Source: Rhodococcus qingshengii JCM 15477 (GTDB lineage Bacteria > Actinomycetota > Actinomycetes > Mycobacteriales > Mycobacteriaceae). Taken from it: a stretch of DNA of 64,000 nt. Below the pieces are notes generated by a model that worked only from the letters and a program-made list of their open reading frames with translations, did no database searches and was not told the DNA's origin. Every line of letters begins with the position of its first letter. Within the stretch, counting starts at the first letter, position 1. This document shows positions 7,690 through 17,197 of this stretch, in pieces. The stretch is taken from NCBI RefSeq assembly GCF_023221595.1, contig NZ_CP096563.1, forward strand, positions 5,823,001-5,887,000, written 5' to 3'. Both the position numbers and the translations under genes were made by a program.

Positions 7690-9063
7690 ATGACCATTCT
7701 CGAGCACGGCACGGAAACGTGCATCGGTGGACCGACCCTTCCCCAGATACGACGCCTCGTCACCGAAGTGCCCGGCCCCAACTCGCGCGCTTTGGCAAAG
7801 CGCCGGAGCGCCGCACTACCGGCCGGGCTGACCAGCGGATCCAGCATTTACGTTGCCGCAGCGGGCGGAGGAGTTGTCGTCGACGTCGACGACAACTCGT
7901 TCATCGACTTCGGCAGCGGCATCGCCGTGACCACCGTCGGAAACAGTGCGCCGCGCGTGGTCGAACGCACCACGCGCCAGCTCGGTCAGTTCACCCATAC
8001 GTGTTTCCTCGCAAACCCCTACGAGGGGTACCTCGAGGTCTGCGAAGCGCTCAACCGCCTGACCCCGGGAGATCACGAGAAGCGAACAGCGCTGTTCAAC
8101 ACCGGCAGCGAAGCGCTCGAGAACGCCGTGAAATACGCACGTGCCGCCACCGGTCGCCCGGCAGTTGTCGTCTTCGACCACGCATTCCACGGTCGCACGT
8201 TGATGACCATGACGATGACAGCCAAGAACCAGCCGTACAAGGCCACATTCGGCCCGTTCGCACCAGAGGTCTACCGGGTTCCGATGGCATACCCCTACCG
8301 TTGGCCGAGCGGCCCCGAAAACGCGGCCGACGAAGCATTCGCCCAGTTCCGTCTTGCGATCGACACTCAGATCGGCGCCGAATCGGTAGCCGCTGTGGTC
8401 GTGGAACCGATTCAGGGTGAGGGCGGTTTCATCGTTCCCGCTCCGGGATTCCTGAAGCGAATCTCGGAATTCTGCCGTGAGCGCGGCATTCTCGTCGTCG
8501 CGGACGAGGTCCAGACCGGTATCGCACGAACCGGAGCCTGGTTCGCCAGCGAGAGTGAGGACTTCGTCCCCGACATCATCACAACCGCAAAAGGTCTCGC
8601 CGGCGGAATGCCACTCGCCGCCGTGACCGGCCGTGCCGACGTCATGGACGCCGCGCATCCCGGTGGTATCGGCGGTACGTACAGCGGCAATCCCGTTGCC
8701 TGCGAGGCCGCCCTGGCAGTTTTCGAGACGATCGAGATGGAAGGGCTCCTCGACCGCGCCAAGGACATCGGCGACATTCTGACCACAGGTTTGTCCGAAA
8801 TCGCTTCGGACACAGACATAATCGGCGACATTCGTGGACGCGGCGCCATGATTGCAATCGAACTCGTCCACGACGAGGACAAGGCTCCGAATCGCGAGGC
8901 CGTCGCCCAGATCGTCAGCTACGCCCACACGCACGGTCTCCTTATGCTCACCGCCGGCACCTATGGAAACGTCGTCCGTTTCCTCCCACCGCTGAGCATC
9001 TCCGACGAGTTGCTGACCGAAGGACTCGGTATTCTTCGCGACGCTGTGGCCGCAGTCCGATGA
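7690..9063 (+). CDS. gabT: class III aminotransferase, probable 4-aminobutyrate aminotransferase
   Basis: A 457-residue PLP enzyme. The ATG at 7690 has GGAGG upstream; earlier in-frame starts lie inside the preceding gene. Motifs of class III aminotransferases are clear: NTGSEALENAVK, VVVEPIQGEGGF, VADEVQTGIARTG (Asp273 to the PLP ring nitrogen) and TTAKGLAGGMPL with the PLP lysine at about residue 301. It probably transfers the amino group of GABA to 2-oxoglutarate, giving succinate semialdehyde. The next gene overlaps by 4 bp (ATGA) and encodes a semialdehyde dehydrogenase, and a GABA-type permease lies nearby. Another omega-amino acid as substrate is possible. Confidence 0.85.
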   Translation: MTILEHGTETCIGGPTLPQIRRLVTEVPGPNSRALAKRRSAALPAGLTSGSSIYVAAAGGGVVVDVDDNSFIDFGSGIAVTTVGNSAPRVVERTTRQLGQFTHTCFLANPYEGYLEVCEALNRLTPGDHEKRTALFNTGSEALENAVKYARAATGRPAVVVFDHAFHGRTLMTMTMTAKNQPYKATFGPFAPEVYRVPMAYPYRWPSGPENAADEAFAQFRLAIDTQIGAESVAAVVVEPIQGEGGFIVPAPGFLKRISEFCRERGILVVADEVQTGIARTGAWFASESEDFVPDIITTAKGLAGGMPLAAVTGRADVMDAAHPGGIGGTYSGNPVACEAALAVFETIEMEGLLDRAKDIGDILTTGLSEIASDTDIIGDIRGRGAMIAIELVHDEDKAPNREAVAQIVSYAHTHGLLMLTAGTYGNVVRFLPPLSISDELLTEGLGILRDAVAAVR

Positions 9064-10496
9064 GCGTCGCAGTGCGCAGCTTGATCGGCGGAGCTTGGGT
9101 CACGGGCAGCGACGGCACACTGACGGACACCAACCCGGCCCGTCCCGACGAGGTTGTCGCCACCGGAGGCCGCGCCGGTGCCTCCGAAATGGCGACCGGT
9201 GTTCGCGTCGCCCGCATCGCCGCGAATGACTGGGCCCGCCTGCCGATGTCCGCACGCGGCGCATACCTCACTCGCGCAGCGGAAATCATCGAATCCAACG
9301 CTGAGGCCTGGGGCGAAGAACTCACCCGCGAAGAAGGGAAAACGCTGGCCGAGGGTATCGGAGAGGTGCGCCGCGCAGCGCAGATTCTGCGTTACTACGG
9401 CAACGCCGCCGACCGCGAGACCGGAACGGTGTATTCCTCCCCACGTAGCAGCGAGCAGATTCTCGTCACTCGCAAACCTCTCGGCGTGGTAGGCGTCGTC
9501 ACGCCGTTCAACTTCCCGATCGCGATCCCGGCATGGAAGATTGCGCCTGCCTTGGTGTACGGAAACACCGTCGTCTGGAAACCGGCTGCCGCGGTGCCCC
9601 TTCTGGCCTTCCGTCTCGCGCAGGCACTGACCGAAGCGGGCCTACCCGACGGAGTCCTGAACATGATCCTCGCCGACAGCGCGGCCGGTGAAGCGCTGGT
9701 CGATCACCCGGACCTCGACGCCGTCACCTTCACCGGTTCCACCGGCGTCGGCCGAAAGATCGCGGGATCTGCTGCGGCGCGCGGAATTCCGGTACAGGCG
9801 GAAATGGGTGGAAAGAACGCAGCCGTCGTACTTGCCGACGCAGATCTCGAGCTTGCGGTCGAGCAGGTGATGCTGGGCGCATTTCGGTCAAGCGGCCAGA
9901 AATGCACGGCCACTTCACGTCTGGTGCTCCATGAATCCATCGCCGAGGAATTCCTGGCCAGGCTGACCGTTGAAGTCAAGCAACTGAGAGTCGGAGATCC
10001 ACTCGATCCCGACGTCACGACAGGTCCCGTGGTCAGCGCATACGCGCAGCAGTCGATCATCGAGGGGATCAATCGAGCCGTCGACGGCGGCGCCAGGGTT
10101 GTGGCCACCGCCGAAGCGCCGCAGTCGGGCTACTACGTCCAACCGACAGTGCTGGAACTACCGTCGAGCACCGAACTGTGGTTCGAGGAACTCTTCGGCC
10201 CGGTACTGGCGGTGCAGCGGGCAGCAACAACCGCAGACGCATTCCGCTTGGCGAACGAGGGCGAATTCGGTTTGTCCGCAGCATTGTTCACGCAAGACCT
10301 GACCAGTGCACTTGCCGGTGTCGACGATCTGGACGTGGGGATCCTGCACGTCAATTCGGAATCGGCGGGCGCTGATCCCCACGTACCTTTCGGCGGTGCG
10401 AAGAGGAGTGGATACGGGCCCAAGGAACAAGGCGACGCGGCACGAGAGTTCTTCACTCACACCACCACCGTCTATCTCAGGGGCGGCCGAGCGTGA
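9060..10496 (+). CDS. NAD(P)+-dependent aldehyde dehydrogenase, probable succinate-semialdehyde dehydrogenase
   Basis: A 478-residue aldehyde dehydrogenase of full length. The active-site Cys282 lies in SSGQKCTATSR and the general base Glu248 in QAEMGGKNA; the cofactor-binding TPFNFPIAIP and FTGSTGVG are present. The start codon overlaps the gabT stop (ATGA), so the two are translationally coupled. The logical substrate is the semialdehyde made by the aminotransferase, giving succinate from GABA. By eye the sequence is closest to ketoglutarate-semialdehyde/YcbD-like enzymes, so substrate is inferred from context. The last 25 bp overlap the convergent PucR gene. Confidence 0.85.
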   Translation: MSVAVRSLIGGAWVTGSDGTLTDTNPARPDEVVATGGRAGASEMATGVRVARIAANDWARLPMSARGAYLTRAAEIIESNAEAWGEELTREEGKTLAEGIGEVRRAAQILRYYGNAADRETGTVYSSPRSSEQILVTRKPLGVVGVVTPFNFPIAIPAWKIAPALVYGNTVVWKPAAAVPLLAFRLAQALTEAGLPDGVLNMILADSAAGEALVDHPDLDAVTFTGSTGVGRKIAGSAAARGIPVQAEMGGKNAAVVLADADLELAVEQVMLGAFRSSGQKCTATSRLVLHESIAEEFLARLTVEVKQLRVGDPLDPDVTTGPVVSAYAQQSIIEGINRAVDGGARVVATAEAPQSGYYVQPTVLELPSSTELWFEELFGPVLAVQRAATTADAFRLANEGEFGLSAALFTQDLTSALAGVDDLDVGILHVNSESAGADPHVPFGGAKRSGYGPKEQGDAAREFFTHTTTVYLRGGRA

Positions 10497-12010
10497 TCTG
10501 AATTCGATTCCGCCTGCAGCAGTTCACGAGCTTTGAGTGCGATCCACAACTCGGACCGGGTGTGGGCGGAATCGAGATCTCGGCCGATCAACTCGGCAGC
10601 CTTGTCCATGCGGTTACGCAGCGTGTGCCGGTGAACACCCAATTGCGCTGCAGCGGACTCCCATTGACCATTGTGGTGCAGGAACGCTTCGATCGAGTCC
10701 ACCAGACGGGAACCGTTCTCGGCGTCGTAGCCTTCCAGCACACCGAGACCACCGGCCGCGATCGACTGCAGAACTTCGCTCGACTGCACACTCAACAAGA
10801 GACTGAAAGTCCCGAGTTCTGAGAACGGAACGAGCGTGTGTCCTTCGACCTGCCCCACTTTGGCAGCAGAGACGGCCTCGCGCAGACTGGCCGCAACACC
10901 GCTCATCGGCCGGACCCCACCGATTCCACCGTTGATACTCCGGCGTGAATTCTCCCGTACTCTCGCATACACACTGCGTGTGACCTTCTCCGCAACTTCA
11001 CTTTTCACGACGAACCACACACCGGTTCCGTCAGTCAGCGGGGCCAACAGGTACGGCACCGACTCTTCTTCCAGGGCCGCTGAAGTGATGTCGGTGGCCG
11101 CAAGCAAAGGTCCGACATCGGTCAAGGCGGTTGCCACCACCGTGGTTTCGGATTCGAATCCGAAGTACCGCAACAGACTTTCGTCGACGTCACCGCCGGC
11201 CTGGCGCACCATCGTCGTAACGGCCAACCTCAGCCGCTGTTCGGCATCGACAACCCGCAACGGCTTGGCAAGCTCGATGGTCAACAGCGACACCGTGTGG
11301 CCCACCAACAATCGCTCGGACTGATCCAAGGCGGCCTCGGACGCCACGGCCAGCGTGCCGCTCACAGCAAGGCGGTGAATGGCCAGGTGACCGTCGTCGT
11401 CCACCACGATCCGGCTGCGCTCCTTACCTGATCGCTCCCTGATGCGTTCGGGCAGAGACGAACTCGCACCTTCCGTCAGAGCCAGCACCGCGCCGTCCCG
11501 ATCGAGAACACAGACTGCTGCGTGAACGGCTCGACCCAGGGCAGTGATCAGAGCCGGCACCCCGTCGAGCAGGGCACGCGCCAACTTCTCCTGCGCGTCG
11601 ACCACCGCCTGCACCGTTCGTATCTGGTCGGCGGTCAGTTCGTCGATCACGGCCCGCGAAATGGCGATGAACGGCGTCTCCTTGGCGACGGAAAGCACGG
11701 CAAAACCCAGTTCGTCGCCGGCCCTGATGATCGCGTCCGGCACCCTATCGTGCACGGTGCCGGTGTCGAACGCCAGTGCCACCGCACCGGTCTGCGCGAT
11801 GCGCTCGACGTACTCGTATTGCTTTGTCGCCGAACGCGGTAGATGCAGCCCCGTCGTCATGACAAGCTCTCCACCGGCGAGCCAACGGGTCGGATCCTGC
11901 AATTCGATTGCGTGCGCCCAGCTGATCGACAGATCCACGTCGTCGTGACCGGCAACGATCGTGAGGCCGAGCGAGGTGGTGGCCGCCAGGCGCCGGACAG
12001 TCATCGGCAT
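10472..12010 (-). CDS. PucR-family transcriptional regulator of the GABA-type island
   Basis: A 512-residue regulator. The N-terminal PucR domain includes ISWAHAIELQDPTRWLAGGE, the characteristic region of this family. A middle GGDEF-like/CdaR segment and a C-terminal HTH_30 follow, with QLGVHRHTLRNRMDKA. It is convergent with, and overlaps by 25 bp, the dehydrogenase gene, and diverges from the permease. This places it as the local regulator, probably responding to an amino acid or intermediate. The 172-bp divergent region contains a 20-bp palindrome and three 15-bp repeats that are candidate binding sites. Confidence 0.85.
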   Translation of the reverse strand: MPMTVRRLAATTSLGLTIVAGHDDVDLSISWAHAIELQDPTRWLAGGELVMTTGLHLPRSATKQYEYVERIAQTGAVALAFDTGTVHDRVPDAIIRAGDELGFAVLSVAKETPFIAISRAVIDELTADQIRTVQAVVDAQEKLARALLDGVPALITALGRAVHAAVCVLDRDGAVLALTEGASSSLPERIRERSGKERSRIVVDDDGHLAIHRLAVSGTLAVASEAALDQSERLLVGHTVSLLTIELAKPLRVVDAEQRLRLAVTTMVRQAGGDVDESLLRYFGFESETTVVATALTDVGPLLAATDITSAALEEESVPYLLAPLTDGTGVWFVVKSEVAEKVTRSVYARVRENSRRSINGGIGGVRPMSGVAASLREAVSAAKVGQVEGHTLVPFSELGTFSLLLSVQSSEVLQSIAAGGLGVLEGYDAENGSRLVDSIEAFLHHNGQWESAAAQLGVHRHTLRNRMDKAAELIGRDLDSAHTRSELWIALKARELLQAESNSDHARPPLR

Positions 12011-12026
12011 TACCGGAACCTCCGAA

Positions 12027-12071
12027 GGCAGTGAATAGAAAGGCAGTGGATAAATGGGCAGTGGACAGAAC
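12027..12071. repeat. three tandem 15-bp repeats upstream of the PucR gene
   Basis: Imperfect copies start at 12027 (GGCAGTGAATAGAAA), 12042 (GGCAGTGGATAAATG) and 12057 (GGCAGTGGACAGAAC). They begin 17 bases from the PucR start codon, within its likely 5' UTR or promoter. The common core is GGCAGTG-A-A. Phasing at 15 bp does not match the helical turn, so cooperative binding on one face is not obvious; slippage is the simpler explanation. Confidence 0.7.
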
Positions 12072-12087
12072 TGACAGTTTCCAGTTC
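12068..12087. promoter_or_regulatory. 20-bp palindrome GAACTG-N8-CAGTTC, candidate operator
   Basis: A perfect 6-bp inverted repeat with 8-bp spacer, centred midway between the divergent PucR regulator (start 12010) and the permease (start 12183). One arm merges with the third 15-bp repeat. Size and position fit the site of a dimeric regulator controlling both genes, most simply the adjacent PucR protein. Confidence 0.5.
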
Positions 12088-12182
12088 AGATTTGTACATC
12101 AAGTCCATGTTCTGGATCACACGATGAGCTTAGCGTCTCTCCGAAAGAACTGATCGCGTCATGCAATAGGAGCTGAGCCCAG

Positions 12183-13622
12183 ATGCCCGACAGCAGCACC
12201 GAAACAGCCGAAGCCGCCAGCGTTCATTCGACACTCAAAACAGGCTTGAAGAAGCGCCACCTGACCATGCTTTCCATGGGCGGCGTCATCGGCGCCGGTT
12301 TCTTCGTCGGGCTGAGCGGAATCATCAACCAGGCCGGCCCCGGCGCAGTCATCACGTGCGCGATCTGCGGCATCATCGTGTTCCTGGTGATGCGCATGCT
12401 CGGCGAAATGGCCGTGGCCAAGCCGTGTACGGGATCGTTCACCGAATACGCCCGCATGGCGTTGGGCGACTGGGCGGGTTTCACCACAGGCTGGCTCTAC
12501 TGGTATTTCTGGGTGATCGTCGTCGGCATCGAATCCGTCGTCGGAGCAACCTTGCTCTCCCGGTGGATCCATGGTGTCCCGCTCTGGCTCATGTCAGCGG
12601 CACTCCTGTTGGTGATGACCGGGGTCAATCTTCTCTCCGTCAGCAACTTCGGCGAGGCCGAGTACTGGTTTGCGGGTATCAAGGTCGCCGTCATCATCGG
12701 CTTCATCGTGCTCGGCAGTCTGTTCGTCTTCGGCATCTGGCCCGGCAGTGAAGTCGATTTCAGCAATCTGACCGGCCACGGAGGATTTCTGCCGAACGGC
12801 TTCACCCCCGTACTGGTGGGCGTTGTCGCCGTGATCTTCTCCATGACCGGAGCCGAGCTTGTCACGATCGCCGCAGCGGAATCCGCCGAACCTGCCGGAG
12901 CGATCAGGCGGGCCACGAACACGGTCGTCTTCCGCATTCTCGCCTTCTTCGTTGTCGCCACCTTCCTCCTCGTGACGATGCTGCCGTGGGATTCGTTCGT
13001 CGTCGGCGATTCTCCGTTCATCTCCGCACTCGACCTGCTCGGAATTCCCGGCGCCGCCGACATTCTCAATCTCGTGGTTCTGGTCGCGGTGCTGTCCTGC
13101 CTCAATTCCGGCCTGTACACGGCGTCACGGATGCTCTTCGCACTCTCCGTCTACAACGACGCGCCGGCCTGGATGACACGGACCAACAGCCGCGGCGTGC
13201 CGGTGAAGGGCGTACTCGCCTGCACCGTGGCCGGGTACTTCTGTATCGCGGCCGGCTACATCTGGCCGGATACGATTTTCTTGTTCCTCGTGAATTCGTC
13301 GGGCGCAATCTGCTTGTTCGTTTACATCCTGATCTGTGTATCCGAACTACGCCTCCGACGCCGATGGGAACGCGAAAGCCCCGAGATTCTGAAATTCCGT
13401 GTCTGGTTGTATCCCGGCCTGCCGATAGTGGTCACTGGTCTGATTCTCGTGATCCTGGTGGGAATGGGTCTCAACGAACCCACGCGCGCGGAATTCGTCC
13501 AAAGCCTGGTCGCGCTGGGGGTCATCCTCGCCGCTTGCGGCGTGAGAAAGTCTCGTACGCGAAAAGTCGGATCGTTCGCGACCGCCTCGAACAACGCACA
13601 CAGCAGTTCGAAGAAGGCTTGA
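12183..13622 (+). CDS. gabP: APC-superfamily amino acid permease, probable GABA permease
   Basis: A 479-residue transporter with about 12 membrane helices. The first helix carries GGVIGAGFFVGLSGIINQ, the glycine-rich APC substrate-binding region, and GEMAVAKPCTGSFTEYAR follows, the typical consensus of the amino acid transporter family. It imports an amino acid with protons; GABA is inferred from the aminotransferase, dehydrogenase and PucR regulator next to it. TAGGAG lies about ten bases before the ATG. It diverges from the regulator across a 172-bp region with candidate operators. An imperfect terminator-like hairpin lies just downstream. Confidence 0.85.
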   Translation: MPDSSTETAEAASVHSTLKTGLKKRHLTMLSMGGVIGAGFFVGLSGIINQAGPGAVITCAICGIIVFLVMRMLGEMAVAKPCTGSFTEYARMALGDWAGFTTGWLYWYFWVIVVGIESVVGATLLSRWIHGVPLWLMSAALLLVMTGVNLLSVSNFGEAEYWFAGIKVAVIIGFIVLGSLFVFGIWPGSEVDFSNLTGHGGFLPNGFTPVLVGVVAVIFSMTGAELVTIAAAESAEPAGAIRRATNTVVFRILAFFVVATFLLVTMLPWDSFVVGDSPFISALDLLGIPGAADILNLVVLVAVLSCLNSGLYTASRMLFALSVYNDAPAWMTRTNSRGVPVKGVLACTVAGYFCIAAGYIWPDTIFLFLVNSSGAICLFVYILICVSELRLRRRWERESPEILKFRVWLYPGLPIVVTGLILVILVGMGLNEPTRAEFVQSLVALGVILAACGVRKSRTRKVGSFATASNNAHSSSKKA

Positions 13623-13629
13623 AACAAGC

Positions 13630-13652
13630 ATCGAGTAAGCGCTCGACTCGAT
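13630..13652. terminator. possible terminator hairpin after the permease
   Basis: ATCGAGT (13630-13636) and ACTCGAT (13646-13652) form a 7-bp perfect stem with a 9-base loop, eight bases after the permease stop. There is no clear T-run after it, so a rho-independent terminator is only possible. It could also be a protein-binding site for the following gene. Confidence 0.35.
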
Positions 13653-13734
13653 AATTGAACCTCTTCCCCGAAAAGAGCCGATCCGATGGAAGCGGTCGAA
13701 CATAGATTTTCTCTTTACCTAAATTCAAGGCAAA

Positions 13735-14868
13735 ATGGACAGCATGCCGAGCCCTGTCATCGCCTCCGAGGGGCACAGTTCTTGGCGAACACTTCACGAA
13801 TGGTTCAACGAACCACACGACTACGAGTGGATAAAGCACCAGAGGTCCGGCCGGGCAATCATTCCGATCTTCCGAACCTTGCTCGGAATGATGACGATCA
13901 TCTTCGGACTGTCCGCTTTCTACAAATTGATCGGTCCGGATACGCCGCCGACCACACCCGGCAAAGCTCTTTCGATTTTCATGATCTGTACGTGTGTGGG
14001 AATCGCCGCATGCTGGTTCACACAACCGTTTCCCGGACGCCGGGGGTTGCTTGCATTCGGAATATTCGCAGATCTCGGGATCGCGGCTGCCGTCCTCCTG
14101 GTGCCGGATCGCTCGTCCGGGACGTTCGGTTGCATCGTCTTTGCGGTCACCGGAACCTTTGCGACGCTTTTTGTCAGCGCAAAGTGGCTTGTCGCTCATG
14201 TCGTTTGGTCGACGACCGTCACGACTACCGTTTTCGTTCTTGCATATATGGAAGGCGACGTCGATATCACGACGCTTCTGGCCCGCGGCACCGTTCTTTT
14301 CGGAGCTGTCACTCTCGTTCCCATTTTTGCGCACCTGACTTGGCGCACTCTCTACCGCGATGCCCAGTATTCGGACCGGGATCCCCTCACTGGACTGTTC
14401 AACCGTCGGGGGCTGGAAGGGGCAGTCGGCGATCTCTTCGAGAGCGCCCGAGACGATTCTTCATCTCTCGCCTTCATCGTCGTCGATATCGACAAATTCA
14501 AAACGGTGAATGATCTTCACGGTCATGCCGAAGGCGATCATGTCATCAGGAGAACCGCGAACCGATTGAGCACACATCTCGGCGAACGCGGAGTCATCGC
14601 TCGAACCGGCGGGGAAGAATACCTGGCCGTCATCGCCGGCGATCCCGAATCGACAACCCTGTTGATCGAAGGGATAAACGCGGCGCTGTCGGATTGTTCC
14701 GACGCGATCCCCACAACGGTGAGCGTCGGAGCGGTGATGATGACCGCCGAATCGAAGGCGTGGAGCGGCGGTGCTTCCGCAATCCTGGCGGCGACAAATG
14801 TCGCGGATTCGATGATGTATCAAGCGAAGGCGGCAGGCGGTAATACGATCCGCTCGGCTCAGATCTGA
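13735..14868 (+). CDS. membrane-bound GGDEF diguanylate cyclase
   Basis: A 377-residue protein with a membrane part of five or six helices (residues ~42-200) and a C-terminal GGDEF domain from about residue 210 (DRDPLTGLFNRRGLE). The signature is GGEEY at residues 292-296 rather than GGDEF. The Asp-to-Glu change is common in active cyclases; the final Tyr is less usual. No RxxD inhibitory site is visible upstream. It probably makes cyclic di-GMP in response to a membrane signal. The stop lies one base from the stop of the convergent GGDEF-EAL gene. AAGG lies a few bases before the ATG. Confidence 0.85.
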   Translation: MDSMPSPVIASEGHSSWRTLHEWFNEPHDYEWIKHQRSGRAIIPIFRTLLGMMTIIFGLSAFYKLIGPDTPPTTPGKALSIFMICTCVGIAACWFTQPFPGRRGLLAFGIFADLGIAAAVLLVPDRSSGTFGCIVFAVTGTFATLFVSAKWLVAHVVWSTTVTTTVFVLAYMEGDVDITTLLARGTVLFGAVTLVPIFAHLTWRTLYRDAQYSDRDPLTGLFNRRGLEGAVGDLFESARDDSSSLAFIVVDIDKFKTVNDLHGHAEGDHVIRRTANRLSTHLGERGVIARTGGEEYLAVIAGDPESTTLLIEGINAALSDCSDAIPTTVSVGAVMMTAESKAWSGGASAILAATNVADSMMYQAKAAGGNTIRSAQI

Positions 14869-14869
14869 T

Positions 14870-17197
14870 TCACAGCCACGTAAGTGGGTGGACGCTGCGC
14901 CCGGTTTCCGTGTCCGTCGCGGCAAGATACACATCGACGCGCTCAGCGGTCAGAGCCTTGCTGATGTGGTACCCCTGGACCAGGTCACACCCGACCCACT
15001 GGACGCGGCGGAACTGCTCGATGGTCTCCACGCCCTCGGCCAACGATTTCATACCGAGGGCCGCGGCCAATTCGACAATGGACTTCACCACGGACATCTT
15101 CGGATCGTCCGAGTCGGTGACCAGCATTCGATCGATCTTGAGAACGTCGATTGGAAGTCTCTGGAGCGTGGCGAAGGACGAATAGCCGGTGCCGAAATCG
15201 TCGAGTGCGACGGTAACCCCGAGCTCACGCAGCTTGTAGAGATCCCGGATCGCGCGATCGTCCACAACACCTGTCTCGGTGATTTCGAGCTGCAGCAGTT
15301 GCGGAGGCAAGCCCGAATCCGTCAGCGCTTTCTTCACCATCGCACCGAACTCTCGCGACACCAACTGCACTGGTGAAACGTTGACCGAGACGCCAATTCC
15401 GGTCGGCCACCCCGCAGCAGCGGCGGTCGCCATCGCCATTGCCTGCGCGCCGAGGGGAATGATCATTCCGGTTTCCTCCGCCACCGAGATGAACTGGCTG
15501 GGCCCGATGAGGCCGCGGCTGGGATGGTTCCACCGAAGAAGAGCCTCGAAGGCCACCACTTCACCGGTCTGAGTGTCGACCTGAGGCTGGTAATGGAGAT
15601 CGAACTGCCCTTCCTCGATCCCTCTGTCCAGCTCGTGCAACGCCGTCGCCCGCGCCGATGCCCTCGCCCGCAGCAGCGGTGAGAACTTGCCCACTCGATT
15701 GCGCCCCGTCGACTTCGCTTCGTACAGAGCCAGATCCGCCAGCATCACCAATCCGTCGGCGTCCGTCGAATCCTCGGGCGCGCTCGAGTAACCGATCGTG
15801 GCCCGCACTTCGATCCGATTGCCTTCGACGAAGAATGGTTCGTGCAGCACTTCCAGGTACCGATCGAAGATCACACCGGGATCGTCGCGCGAAGACGTAC
15901 AGACGATCAGCCCGAATTCGTCACCGCCCATCCGCGAGCACATGTCCGAACCGATCACGTCGCGAAGGCGTTTCGTGACTTCGAGAAGTAATTGGTCCCC
16001 GATCGGATGACCAAGGGTGTCGTTCACCGATTTGAAGTTGTCGAGGTCGAGAATCCCGACGAGAACCTGCTTCTCCGGCGCGCGGGAATCGATCGCTTCC
16101 TCGAGTGCCACTCCGAACGCACGACGGTTCGGCAACCCGGTCAACGAGTCGGTGGCCGCAAGGCGAAGGATCTCCTGCTCGTGGACATACCTCTCCGTGA
16201 TGTCGGAACCGACACCGCGCCAACCCAGAATCACGCCGGATTCGAGGACCCGTGGATTGCCGGAAAGAGACCACCAGCGTCGCCTACCGTCGACATGCAC
16301 CGGCACGACGGTGTCCCGGAAGGGAGCACTCGATTCGAGTTTGTCGATCATCTGGGCCGCGGCCGCACGCCCCTCCGGACTCGCTGCGATCTGGAGTCTG
16401 GTGAGGAGTTGCCCGAAGGTGAGTTGCTGCAACTCGTCCACCGTCATACCTGCGACCTCGGCGAGACGTGCCGAGGTATGGGAGAACCGGCCGTTGGTGT
16501 CGCATTCCCACAGCCAGTCGCGGGAACCGCCCTCGAATCCGTCGAGCAACAACGCCACAGTCTGACGCTCGGATTCCGCCTGAAACTCTGCGAGACAACG
16601 TCTCTGGAAAGAGGCCGACAGATAGACCGCTCCTACGGTGAGCGCAAACATGTAGATGCACAACTGAATCGCAAGTATTCGAAAGTGGGGTTCGGCGTGG
16701 ACGACGAGAACAGTGAAGACGCCGAGGCCGTGAATGTAGATCCAGGTCAGGCTCACCGATCTCAGACTCGAGAACGTCACGGTCCCGGCGCCCATGATCC
16801 CGGCCATCGTCGCGATCAGAACCAAGTCGCGGAAGACGTCCATGTCGTGAAAGAGCAGAGCGAAAAGTGTGACGTCGAGGGTCGCGACCACGATCACTTC
16901 GACGAGCAGACCCACGTAGTCGTAGCGCGGGGTGTGCTTCGACGGTCGCCAGCGAAGGGGAATCCATACTCGGATCGAATTCGCGAGGACGAGAAAGATG
17001 AGGGCGCCACCCAACCACCTGAGCGTCTGACGTCCAGGCGGAACGGTGTAGGTCAGAATCACGACCAAACTCGCCATGTACGCAAGATTGGCGAACGGCG
17101 CGACGGCTGCAGCTTCGTCTATCTGACGGCGAAACAGGCTGTTGCAGTCGGCCTCCGAAGCAGGATCTTGCCTGCCCAATCGACTCGGACGGCTCAT
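14870..17197 (-). CDS. membrane PAS-GGDEF-EAL cyclic di-GMP turnover protein
   Basis: A 775-residue protein. Six or so membrane helices occupy residues ~35-200. A PAS domain follows (about 225-335, DWLWECDTNGRFSHTS and a C-terminal GWRGVGSDITER), then a GGDEF domain (GGDEF intact at 424-428) and an EAL domain with EALLRW at 551-556, DDFGTGYSS and AEGVET. Both catalytic signatures look complete, so it may make and break cyclic di-GMP. The inhibitory RxxD site is absent (IGSD). It lies tail-to-tail with another cyclase gene, with one base between stops. Confidence 0.9.
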   Translation of the reverse strand: MSRPSRLGRQDPASEADCNSLFRRQIDEAAAVAPFANLAYMASLVVILTYTVPPGRQTLRWLGGALIFLVLANSIRVWIPLRWRPSKHTPRYDYVGLLVEVIVVATLDVTLFALLFHDMDVFRDLVLIATMAGIMGAGTVTFSSLRSVSLTWIYIHGLGVFTVLVVHAEPHFRILAIQLCIYMFALTVGAVYLSASFQRRCLAEFQAESERQTVALLLDGFEGGSRDWLWECDTNGRFSHTSARLAEVAGMTVDELQQLTFGQLLTRLQIAASPEGRAAAAQMIDKLESSAPFRDTVVPVHVDGRRRWWSLSGNPRVLESGVILGWRGVGSDITERYVHEQEILRLAATDSLTGLPNRRAFGVALEEAIDSRAPEKQVLVGILDLDNFKSVNDTLGHPIGDQLLLEVTKRLRDVIGSDMCSRMGGDEFGLIVCTSSRDDPGVIFDRYLEVLHEPFFVEGNRIEVRATIGYSSAPEDSTDADGLVMLADLALYEAKSTGRNRVGKFSPLLRARASARATALHELDRGIEEGQFDLHYQPQVDTQTGEVVAFEALLRWNHPSRGLIGPSQFISVAEETGMIIPLGAQAMAMATAAAAGWPTGIGVSVNVSPVQLVSREFGAMVKKALTDSGLPPQLLQLEITETGVVDDRAIRDLYKLRELGVTVALDDFGTGYSSFATLQRLPIDVLKIDRMLVTDSDDPKMSVVKSIVELAAALGMKSLAEGVETIEQFRRVQWVGCDLVQGYHISKALTAERVDVYLAATDTETGRSVHPLTWL

